Positions 54,541 to 61,812 of a stretch of DNA of 64,000 nucleotides are shown here, in pieces (position 1 is the first letter of the stretch; each line of letters starts with the position of its first letter). The DNA is taken from NCBI RefSeq assembly GCF_013085545.1, contig NZ_CP039543.1, positions 806,001 through 870,000 on the forward strand. The letters run 5' to 3'. Origin of the DNA: Oceanidesulfovibrio marinus. Its GTDB lineage: Bacteria > Desulfobacterota > Desulfovibrionia > Desulfovibrionales > Desulfovibrionaceae. The notes under the pieces are model-generated. The model made no database searches. It had not been told where the DNA came from and saw nothing but the letters and a program-made list of their open reading frames with translations. Made by a program: the position numbers and the translations under genes.

Positions 54541-55161
54541 TTACGGCTGGAGGACTTTGGTTGCCAGCTGCAGGGAGGTGACGACGTCGAGCATGTTGGT
54601 AGTCTCGCCGACGGCCTTCTGGTCGAGCAGGTCGAAGTGGTCGAGGCATGTGCCGCACACCAGGATCTGGGCGCCGTCGCTTTCCAGTGCGGCGAGCTTT
54701 TCCAGACACGGGTTGCCCTTTGTGGCCATGCGTACGCCGCCATTTACTATGACGATTCGCCAGAGGGTCTCGCCCAGCTCCGGCAAAGTGGACAGGAAGT
54801 TGAGCATGAGCTTTCCGCCAAGCTCGTCATCGCCGCGGCCGATGGTGTCCGCCGTGAGGAAAACGACAATGCGCTGGGTAGCTTCCTCCAGCTCCTGTGT
54901 GGACATGACCTCGCAGCCGCACGGCTCGTTGGCCACGCCGCCACTGCCTTCGCGGGAGGCAAGAATACGGAAGAGGCCGTCTTCCTCGGTAACCTCCACC
55001 GCGTACCCTTGATTCTGCAAGTACCGGCTGACGTTCTGCCGCGCGGCATCGTTGTCCACGACGACTTCCATGGAGTCCGGGCTCTCGTCCTCGATACATC
55101 GCTTACAGCGCAGCACTGGCTGCGGGCAGGCCAAACCTTTGCAATCAAGTGTCGTATTCAT
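54541..55161 (-). CDS. yedF: YedF-type TusA/DsrE fusion protein
   Basis: A 206-residue protein of the YedF type, linked by context in other genomes to selenium metabolism. The N-terminal TusA domain has the active cysteine C12 in GLACPQPV. The C-terminal part is DsrE-like, with IVFLTADTIGRGDDELG, a conserved GNPCLEKL cysteine and VCGTCLDHF. ATG 55161 has GAGG five bases upstream. It is cotranscribed with the pseudouridine synthase gene. It may pass sulfur or selenium as a persulfide-type carrier. Confidence 0.87.
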   Translation of the reverse strand: MNTTLDCKGLACPQPVLRCKRCIEDESPDSMEVVVDNDAARQNVSRYLQNQGYAVEVTEEDGLFRILASREGSGGVANEPCGCEVMSTQELEEATQRIVVFLTADTIGRGDDELGGKLMLNFLSTLPELGETLWRIVIVNGGVRMATKGNPCLEKLAALESDGAQILVCGTCLDHFDLLDQKAVGETTNMLDVVTSLQLATKVLQP

Positions 55162-56101
55162 GAATACCTCGCATAGATATATGGTGGATGTATCCAGCCA
55201 CTTTGCCACCATGCCCCAAAAAAGCAACAGCATCAAAAGGGCGGGAGGATGAGCATGGGGGGCGGGCAGATCCAGATGCGCGGGAATAGAGCAGGTGGGG
55301 ATAGCTCCGGGAAAGTACTTCTGGGGTTAACTGTGCAAGTACAGTAATAGTGTATACACAGGCTCGTCAAATGTGACCTTTATTCACGATTAGCGACCGC
55401 AGTGACCGATCGACTCCCTAGGACGATGCTCGCTCGGGCCAAGAACAGCCGTCGTTTTTTGGAAGAAATATTAAACAATTCAAGTTAGTAATGACTTTTG
55501 CGAGATCCATACTATGAATACACAAAGGCACTGGGGTTGAGAGGCAGAAAGTTTTTCGCTCAGAGGAATAGCAAGCGTCAATGGGTAGTACGTATATATT
55601 GAACTAACGGCACACACCTCGCTGGCGCGTATGGAATAAGTGGATTACTTGGTATACGTTAAAACCGTACGAAACGAGGCTGCTACAAAGGTAAAGACTA
55701 CCGACCTTTGGAATCTTTCCTCGATCAGCGTTTGACCAGAATCGAGGCCGGTCATCCCGGCTGTCTATCGTGAAGTTCTCAATATGCTGTTGACGTTGTG
55801 GCTTGATGGCGTGGACAGCCAGGAGCTTGCTCACGCAGAGCTCTCCGAACAAGTCGGAATGGAAAGAATCGAATATGACTTCTAAGACTCAGCGTCGCGC
55901 CGCAGTATGATCTGGCCATGCTTGTGGACGAGATGGTAATCATCGTCTTGGTGGATAATCTTCGAGACTGGCGACATTAATGGCAGATGATATTTTACGG
56001 CAAATCATTGCTTGGTGTATCTGATGGGCACGAGCATGTTCAGAGTGCTGGGCGCTTCCGAGCCGGACACCAAGTTTGGCTCTCACACTGCGTGTTTGTT
56101 T
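55162..56101. other. Gene-poor region upstream of the dif candidate
   Basis: About 940 bases with lower GC than the flanks and many stop codons in all frames. A short plus-strand reading frame ending near 55885 (IPAVYREVLNML to RIEYDF) could be the tail of a decayed gene, but I recognise no family. I see no RNA gene. Another 190 bases without genes follow the dif candidate. Confidence 0.4.
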
Positions 56102-56129
56102 ATGTCTCATAATGTAAATTATGTTAACT
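56102..56129 (+). other. Candidate chromosome dimer resolution site (dif)
   Basis: A 28-bp site with an 11-bp left arm ATGTCTCATAA (XerC side), 6-bp centre TGTAAA and 11-bp right arm TTATGTTAACT (XerD side). Against E. coli dif it matches 6 of 11, 5 of 6 and 10 of 11 positions. The inner arms form the dyad CATAAT/ATTATG. It lies in a non-coding stretch 4.5 kb from xerD and 4.5 kb from ftsK. Confidence 0.65.
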
Positions 56130-56322
56130 TTAGTATGTGAGAGATTGCTCTCCTCAAGTTTTCGCCGTGTCGAGCCGTCTCGTTTAAAAAAGCCTGCGCC
56201 ATGATCAATCTATCGTGATCTGTCCATTCCGGCCTTCTCTGGGCAAAATACGAAGCCGAATTTTTCTCAATATTCCGGGCCTTACACCGATCGCTCGTTC
56301 CAGGCGCATTTCTGAGCCTGGC

Positions 56323-56955
56323 TCAGTCGTGTTCGAGACTTCTCAGATAGGCGCAGAACATGTCGGCCATGGCGTCGGCGTAGGTTTCGATCTCTTCGGG
56401 AGATCGAGGGCTTTCCGAAAAGTTTTTACCGCCCGAGCTGAGCGTCGCTGTGATCAGGTCGGCCGCTAGCGCGCGGGTCGCATCCGAGGCCGTGGGCAAC
56501 GCCTCCCGCATGAAGACCATGACGATGTCGTCTTCGGATGCTCTCGCTTCCTTCGCCTCAGGCGCATCACGATAGTACGGCGCCGCATCATTAAGCGCCA
56601 CGCGCATCTCGGCTTCCTCGCATTCCGAGCGAATGAAATCGTGCACCAAGGCGCGCAGCCGTTCAAGCGGCGGTCTCCGGTCATCCTCCAGGATGCTGCG
56701 CAGCAACGCGGTCGTTTGCCGCCATTCGTCGCTCTGGAGTCGAAACAGGATCGCTGCCTTGTTCGGAAAATATTGATACAGCGACCCGACGCTGACCCCG
56801 GCCTTTTCGGCCACCCGCGCCGTGGTGAAACGCTGTATCCCTTCCTTGGCTAAAACCTGAACCGCAGCCTCCAAGATGACGGAGACAAGCTCCGTAGAAC
56901 GAGCTTGCTTTGGCTGTTTTCGTAAAGAAATATCACTAGTTGGATGGTCAGTCAT
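56323..56955 (-). CDS. TetR family transcriptional regulator
   Basis: A 210-residue repressor. The N-terminal helix-turn-helix is clear (TTARVAEKAGVSVGSLYQYFPNKAAIL near residues 42-68). The C-terminal helical domain is of the type that binds unknown ligands. ATG 56955 is preferred over the longer frame. It is divergent from the methyltransferase gene, 96 bases away, and probably regulates it; tttaagcc (57004-57011) and ggcttaaa (57045-57052) form a spaced inverted repeat between them. Confidence 0.88.
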   Translation of the reverse strand: MTDHPTSDISLRKQPKQARSTELVSVILEAAVQVLAKEGIQRFTTARVAEKAGVSVGSLYQYFPNKAAILFRLQSDEWRQTTALLRSILEDDRRPPLERLRALVHDFIRSECEEAEMRVALNDAAPYYRDAPEAKEARASEDDIVMVFMREALPTASDATRALAADLITATLSSGGKNFSESPRSPEEIETYADAMADMFCAYLRSLEHD

Positions 56956-57051
56956 ACGCGATGTCCCCAATGCGAATTGTGAATCTGAATAATCAGTCGT
57001 ATTTTTAAGCCGACCTGAAAAAGGAGTCAACTTTTTAAACCGGAGGCTTAA

Positions 57052-57714
57052 ATGACCACCCTGACTACCACCCCCCTTGCTCCGTTGCTGGAAAGTTTGT
57101 TCAAGAGCGCGGAGGAAACTTCCCAGGAGATGATCCTCGCGGCGGCAAACCTCTCCGATGGAGAGCGGGCTCGGCTTATGCGGAGCAAAACCGATTATCA
57201 GGACTTTTACGGACGGCTGAAAGACTTTCCCCTCGCCGTCTCGCGAGAGACAGGCACCCTGCTCTACATGCTGGCGCGGAGCTGCGGCGCGCGGTCGATC
57301 GTCGAGTTCGGAACCTCATTCGGCATCTCGACTCTGCACCTTGCCGCGGCGTTGCGGGACAATGGCGGCGGACGTCTGATCACCAGCGAGTTCGAGCCGT
57401 CCAAAGTGGCGCGGGCAAAAGAAAACCTGACGTCCGGCGGGCTCATCGACCTGGTGGATATCCGCGAAGGCGATGCGTTGCAAACATTGAGCGTCGACCT
57501 TCCGGAATCGATCGACCTGCTCCTTCTCGATGGCGCCAAAGCGCTCTACTCCGAGGTTCTGAGCCTGGTGGAGAGCCGTCTCAGGCCGGGGGCGCTCATC
57601 ATCGCCGACGATGCAGACTACAGTCCCGACTACCTGGCGCGTGTGAACTCGCCAACAGGAGGCTACCTGTCCACACCGTTCGCCGAAGACATCGAGCTGT
57701 CCATGCGGCTCTAA
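57052..57714 (+). CDS. Class I SAM-dependent O-methyltransferase-like protein
   Basis: A 220-residue methyltransferase related to catechol/caffeoyl-CoA O-methyltransferases. The SAM-binding motif I is IVEFGTSFGISTLHLA near residue 83; acidic motif II is ITSEFEP; the catalytic region LLLLDGAKALY and ADDADYSPDY follow. GGAGG lies just before the ATG. The adjacent divergent TetR repressor likely controls it. The substrate is unknown, possibly a phenolic or foreign compound. Confidence 0.87.
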   Translation: MTTLTTTPLAPLLESLFKSAEETSQEMILAAANLSDGERARLMRSKTDYQDFYGRLKDFPLAVSRETGTLLYMLARSCGARSIVEFGTSFGISTLHLAAALRDNGGGRLITSEFEPSKVARAKENLTSGGLIDLVDIREGDALQTLSVDLPESIDLLLLDGAKALYSEVLSLVESRLRPGALIIADDADYSPDYLARVNSPTGGYLSTPFAEDIELSMRL

Positions 57715-57917
57715 ACCAAGTCATCTGTACGGAATCTTGGAGCTTGCGTGATGGAAGCCGTTCCTGGAGATTTACTCGCTAAGGCTGGACATCCGGAAAG
57801 GCTTCGGCCACCCTCAGCATGTCCTCGAAATGCGCGGCGAGGCAAAAGCCGCAAGCCTTGCCGCGCGCGCAAGAATATCCCAGGCGCGGCTTCATCATGT
57901 ATGAAGGATAGACATCC

Positions 57918-58310
57918 ATGGTCGGACTCTGGTTCTTGTACTGGCTTATCCTCGTCCCCATCGCCATCGCCAATGGTGCTGCTCGCGAGCTGACCTTCGG
58001 CAAAGGGCTACCGGAGCTGCGGGCGCATCAGCTTTCCACGCTCACTGGCACGATCCTGTTCGCTGTCTATTACTGGATTCTCAGCTTTTTCTGGCAGATA
58101 TCAAGCTATTCCGAGGCCTTTGCCATCGGATTGTTCTGGCTCGCGCTGACCGTGCTCTTTGAGTTCGTGTTCGGCCACTATGTGCTGAAACACCCCTGGT
58201 CGCGGCTTCTGGCCGATTACGACCTTGCCAGGGGCCGGCTGTGGGTGCTTGTCCTGATCTGGACCTTCCTGGGCCCTGCCATGGTGCGTGGTTTCTCGCT
58301 CCTTGAATAA
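57918..58310 (+). CDS. Small multi-pass membrane protein, unknown function
   Basis: A 130-residue protein with about four membrane helices (residues 2-20, 40-60, 65-88 and 107-125) and a conserved-looking loop HYVLKHPWSRLLADYD. No family is recognised with confidence. AGGA lies eleven bases before ATG 57918, which is rather far. It ends just before a bidirectional terminator. Confidence 0.65.
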   Translation: MVGLWFLYWLILVPIAIANGAARELTFGKGLPELRAHQLSTLTGTILFAVYYWILSFFWQISSYSEAFAIGLFWLALTVLFEFVFGHYVLKHPWSRLLADYDLARGRLWVLVLIWTFLGPAMVRGFSLLE

Positions 58311-58345
58311 TCGGCCGCGCGAAACCGTGTCTCGTTTCATCATGA

Positions 58346-58380
58346 AAAAGGCCGCCGGCGTGACAAACCGGCGGCCTTTT
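58346..58380. terminator. Bidirectional intrinsic terminator
   Basis: A perfect 13-bp stem (58346-58358 with 58368-58380) with A-rich and T-rich outer ends, between the convergent membrane protein and YHS-domain genes; it can act in both directions. Confidence 0.88.
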
Positions 58381-58463
58381 CGTGCAATGGCTTTCGGGTC
58401 CTGGCAGCCTCAACCGCCGGACCATGGATTCGCTGCCGCGACAGATGGCAGCTTTGCGATTCT

Positions 58464-58772
58464 TCAGGCGTTTTCTTTCTGCGCGCTGGCCGTTTGGGAC
58501 TCGGTCTGCGCGGAATGGCCCTGGTCCAGGCGTTTGATGTACTTGTCCCGACACTCGAAGCTGCAGAAACGGTGCACCTTGTCTCCTTCACGCACGCGGA
58601 TGTCGCTGTCCACAGAGACGTAGGCGCCGCAGACCGGGTCCTGGACCATCTCGCCGCGGGAAGCGCTCTTGACCTGTTCCTTGACCTTGGTGTCCTTCTT
58701 TTTCTTCTGGTCGTTCGCAAACATGCGATACAGCAGGAACGCCGCGCCGATTATGATGACGAATTTCAGCAT
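58464..58772 (-). CDS. YHS/TRASH-type metal-binding membrane-anchored protein
   Basis: A 102-residue protein with an N-terminal membrane helix (LKFVIIIGAAFLLYRMF), a lysine-rich linker, and a cysteine motif DPVCGAYV-HRFCSFECRDKYI typical of YHS/TRASH metal-binding modules. The spacing of the three cysteines suggests binding of copper or zinc. It starts 12 bases after folK stops, so it may be in the dapL-folK unit. Confidence 0.8.
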   Translation of the reverse strand: MLKFVIIIGAAFLLYRMFANDQKKKKDTKVKEQVKSASRGEMVQDPVCGAYVSVDSDIRVREGDKVHRFCSFECRDKYIKRLDQGHSAQTESQTASAQKENA

Positions 58773-58784
58773 CTCGCCTCCTTT

Positions 58785-59294
58785 TTATTGGCGGATGACA
58801 TCATTATGGACACGATACTGCAATCCGGCAAGGGCTTCGCTCAAGCGAGTGCCGTCCGGCAGCACCAGCTCCGGCGCAATGTCCAGAAGCGGCACCAGCA
58901 CAAACGCCCTGTCGCGCATGCGCGGATGCGGCAGCGTGAGCCGCGGCGTCTGCATGCGCACCTGGTCGAACAGCAGCAAGTCCAGGTCAAGGGCGCGCGG
59001 TCCGAATCGGATCTCCCACGAGCGATCGCGGCCCAGCTCCATCTCCACGGCCTGCAGCACATTCAACACGTCTTCAGGCGTCGTCGTTGCGTTATCAACC
59101 GGCCGGAACGCGGCCACCTGGTTCAGGAACCATGGCTGGGCGCGCACGTGTTGCGGCTCGGTCCGGTACATGCGCGAGGCGCGTTCGAGCGTCAAACCGC
59201 CGCGCTGGGCAATACGCTTCAGCGCGGCGGCGATGGTCGCTTCGGGCGGGCCTGCTGGCCCGGCTATGTTGGCGCCCAGGGCGACGTAGATCAC
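58785..59294 (-). CDS. folK: HPPK, 2-amino-4-hydroxy-6-hydroxymethyldihydropteridine diphosphokinase
   Basis: FolK transfers pyrophosphate from ATP to the pterin precursor in folate synthesis. The 169-residue protein has the family signatures: ALGANIAGP at the start, RFGPRALDLDLLLF with the metal-binding Asp pair, and LPHPRMRDRAFVLVPL. The start codon is GTG, overlapping the dapL stop as GTGA, so it is translationally coupled to dapL. Confidence 0.95.
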   Translation of the reverse strand: MIYVALGANIAGPAGPPEATIAAALKRIAQRGGLTLERASRMYRTEPQHVRAQPWFLNQVAAFRPVDNATTTPEDVLNVLQAVEMELGRDRSWEIRFGPRALDLDLLLFDQVRMQTPRLTLPHPRMRDRAFVLVPLLDIAPELVLPDGTRLSEALAGLQYRVHNDVIRQ

Positions 59295-60463
59295 AGTGTT
59301 TTGATCCGCTCCACCGCCTCCATGAGGCGCGGGGTGTCAATGGTCAGGGAGATGCGGAACCAGCCTTCGCCGGGCTCGCCGAAGCCGTTGCCAGGGGTGA
59401 GCACAACGCCCTTTTCCTGGATCACGCGGCTGACGAACTCGGCCGACGAGCCGTAGCCCTTGGGCACCTTGGCCCAGATATAGAAGGTGGCCTTCGGCTC
59501 CACATACTCGATACCGGCCTCCTTGAGCGCGGCCAGCACGGCGTCGCGGCGCTCGCGGTACACGGCGCGGAACTTCTCGGTGTAGGGCGCGCCCTGCTGC
59601 AAGGCCACGATGCCAGCCTGCTGCACGGCCTCGAAGGCGCCGGAGTCCACGTTCTCCTTGACCTTGCCCAGGCCCTTCACCAGCGTGGCGTTGCCTACGG
59701 CCATGCCCAGGCGCCAGCCGGTCATGTTGAAGGTCTTGGACAGGGAGTGGAATTCGATGGCCACGTCCTTGGCGCCGGGAATCTCCAGCACGGACATGGG
59801 CTTGTCGGCTTCGTCGTAGTACACCTCGGTGTACGCGGCGTCCTGCATCAGGATCACCTCGTATTTGCGGCACAGGCCAACGAGCTTCTCGAAGAACTCG
59901 CGCGGCGCAACAGCCGAGGTTGGGTTGTTCGGATAGTTCACGTAGATCATCTTGGCGCGGCGCCAGGTCTCCTCGCTCACCTTGTCGAGATCCGGGAGGA
60001 AGTTGTTTTCCTCGTACAGCGGCAGGAACTCCACTTCGCCGCCCAGGAAACCGGCCGCCACAGGCGGCACCGGGTAGTTGGGCGTGCACACCAGGGTCAG
60101 ATCGCCGGGATTGATAAATGCCAGTGGGAAGTGCGCGATGCCTTCCTTGGAGCCGATCAGGGTGATGATCTCGGTCTTGGGGTCGAGATCTTCCACGCCG
60201 AAGCGTGTTTTGTACCATTCGGCCACGGCCTCGCGGAACGCGAGCAGGCCGACATACGAGGGATAGCGATGGAAGCGCGGGTTGCGCGCCGCCTCGCACA
60301 TGGCGTCGATGATGAAATCGGGCGTGGGCAAGTCGTTGTCGCCAATGCCCAGGCTGATGATGTCCACGCCGCGCGCCGCGACCTCGGCCTTGATCCGGTC
60401 GATCTCGGCGAAGAGATACGGCGGCAGCGTCTCAATCCGCTTGGCAAACTTGAAATTCGACAT
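59291..60463 (-). CDS. dapL: LL-diaminopimelate aminotransferase
   Basis: A 390-residue PLP-dependent aminotransferase that makes LL-diaminopimelate directly from tetrahydrodipicolinate, a short lysine/peptidoglycan route used by many Desulfobacterota. The PLP lysine is in SLSKTFNMTGWRLG, the substrate loop begins GIGDNDLPTPDFI, and the IYVNYPNNPTSA motif is typical. ATG 60463 with AAGGA eight bases upstream is preferred; GTG 60469 is the alternative. folK overlaps its end. The dapL assignment over a general aminotransferase rests on the pattern of these motifs. Confidence 0.87.
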   Translation of the reverse strand: MSNFKFAKRIETLPPYLFAEIDRIKAEVAARGVDIISLGIGDNDLPTPDFIIDAMCEAARNPRFHRYPSYVGLLAFREAVAEWYKTRFGVEDLDPKTEIITLIGSKEGIAHFPLAFINPGDLTLVCTPNYPVPPVAAGFLGGEVEFLPLYEENNFLPDLDKVSEETWRRAKMIYVNYPNNPTSAVAPREFFEKLVGLCRKYEVILMQDAAYTEVYYDEADKPMSVLEIPGAKDVAIEFHSLSKTFNMTGWRLGMAVGNATLVKGLGKVKENVDSGAFEAVQQAGIVALQQGAPYTEKFRAVYRERRDAVLAALKEAGIEYVEPKATFYIWAKVPKGYGSSAEFVSRVIQEKGVVLTPGNGFGEPGEGWFRISLTIDTPRLMEAVERIKTL

Positions 60464-60698
60464 GTTCACTTTCCTTGTCTGGATTGCGCGGATTCTGCAA
60501 AATCGCGCGGATTGTCAGGTTCTGATAGACGGTAACGTTCTGGATACGCACCCCTGGGAATGCTGTCCAATATAATGATGGGCAGCCATCCATACTGGAA
60601 TGCTATGGATGACGTCGCCGCACAGACGTCATTGTCTACAACCGCGGATTTTCCTAGAATAGGTTTTTTAGAACTGTCAACATCGTGCCCGAGCCTCC

Positions 60699-61622
60699 AT
60701 GCCCCAACCCCCTGCCCCTGAATCCCCAAGCGACGCCGTCTCTTCCCCGCTGCTGGACCGCTACCTGGAGCACCTGCTCGTGGAAAAAGGACTGGCCGAG
60801 CGCACGCTGGAATCCTACACCCACGACCTCGGCACCTTCCTCGCCTTCCTGCAGGAGCGCGGCTCCAGCCTGGAGGATGTGGATGAGGACTCCCTGCTCT
60901 ACTATATTGTCCGCGAACGCGCGCGGGGCATGAACTCGCGCTCCATGGCGCGGCGATTGTCCTCGCTCCGGGGCTTTTTCAGCTACCTCTTCGACGAGCA
61001 GCTTCTGCCCGCCAACCCGGCCGAGAACCTGGAAAACCCCAAGCTCACGCGCAACCTGCCCAACGTGCTCAGCATCGAGGAGATCAGCGCCCTGCTCGGC
61101 GCTTGCGACCTCTCCACCAAGCTCGGCTTTCGCGACCGCACCATGCTTGAGCTCCTTTACGCCGCCGGTCTGCGCGTCTCGGAGCTCATCTCCCTGCGGC
61201 CCCTGGACTATGATCCCCAGGCCGGTCTCGTCAAAGTCTGGGGCAAGGGCAGCAAGGAGCGGATCGTCCCCATACACGACATTGCGCAGGATTTCCTCAA
61301 CGAGTACTTGAAGTCCTGGCGCAGCTCCTTTTCCCCGGTGGAAGACGCCGCCTTCCTCAACCGCTCGGGCAAGGGGCTCTCCCGCGTGGCCATCTGGAAG
61401 ATCATTCGCAAGTACGCGGCCCAGGTTGGCATCACCAAGGATATCTCGCCGCACACCTTCCGCCACACCTTCGCCACCCATCTCCTGGAAGGCGGCGCCG
61501 ACCTCCGTACCGTGCAGATCCTCCTGGGCCACGCCGATATCAGCGCCACCGAGATCTACACCCACGTCCAGGCCCACCGCCTGGCCGCCATCCATCGCGC
61601 CCATCACCCGCGGAGCCAGTGA
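60699..61622 (+). CDS. xerD: Tyrosine recombinase XerD
   Basis: XerD works with XerC at dif to resolve chromosome dimers. The 307-residue protein has an N-terminal SAM-like domain (about residues 15-110) and a catalytic domain with R159, K183, H252, R255, H278 and Y287 in GLRVSEL, KGSKER, SPHTFRHTF, LLGHA and IYTHV. It has a Pro-rich N-terminal extension of about 15 residues. The EIYTHV ending and absence of adjacent phage genes mark it as the housekeeping type. A dif candidate is 4.5 kb away. Confidence 0.92.
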   Translation: MPQPPAPESPSDAVSSPLLDRYLEHLLVEKGLAERTLESYTHDLGTFLAFLQERGSSLEDVDEDSLLYYIVRERARGMNSRSMARRLSSLRGFFSYLFDEQLLPANPAENLENPKLTRNLPNVLSIEEISALLGACDLSTKLGFRDRTMLELLYAAGLRVSELISLRPLDYDPQAGLVKVWGKGSKERIVPIHDIAQDFLNEYLKSWRSSFSPVEDAAFLNRSGKGLSRVAIWKIIRKYAAQVGITKDISPHTFRHTFATHLLEGGADLRTVQILLGHADISATEIYTHVQAHRLAAIHRAHHPRSQ

Positions 61623-61644
61623 TGCAGTGATCGTATAAAGAAAG

Positions 61645-61735
61645 CCTCCGGCGGCTGGGGGAACAGTTATACTGCCCCCAGACCCCCAGAAAGGGGGCCT
61701 TTGCCCCTGGCGGGTGCCCGAGGGCAGAGCCCTCG
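61645..61735. repeat. Composite palindromic repeat, copy E
   Basis: It carries a variant of module 1 (gggggaac-N7-actgccccc), a middle part (acccccagaaaggggg), and module 4 in the same form as copy A (gggtgcccgagggcagagcc). It lies between xerD and the next gene. Confidence 0.75.
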
Positions 61736-61812
61736 GAAATGCCCCCTGTTGATTAATATTCTCCATACCAACTGATTGCCCAAAGCGACGCGAGCAGGTA
61801 CCTATCCCTCTT

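Noticed and set aside
55604-55852. An 82-codon minus-strand frame in the gene-poor region
   Set aside because: No ribosome binding site, no recognisable domain, and low-GC non-coding context.
60699-61622. xerD as the integrase of the ssrA island
   Set aside because: It is 28 kb away, has the housekeeping XerD pattern, and lies in a conserved core context.
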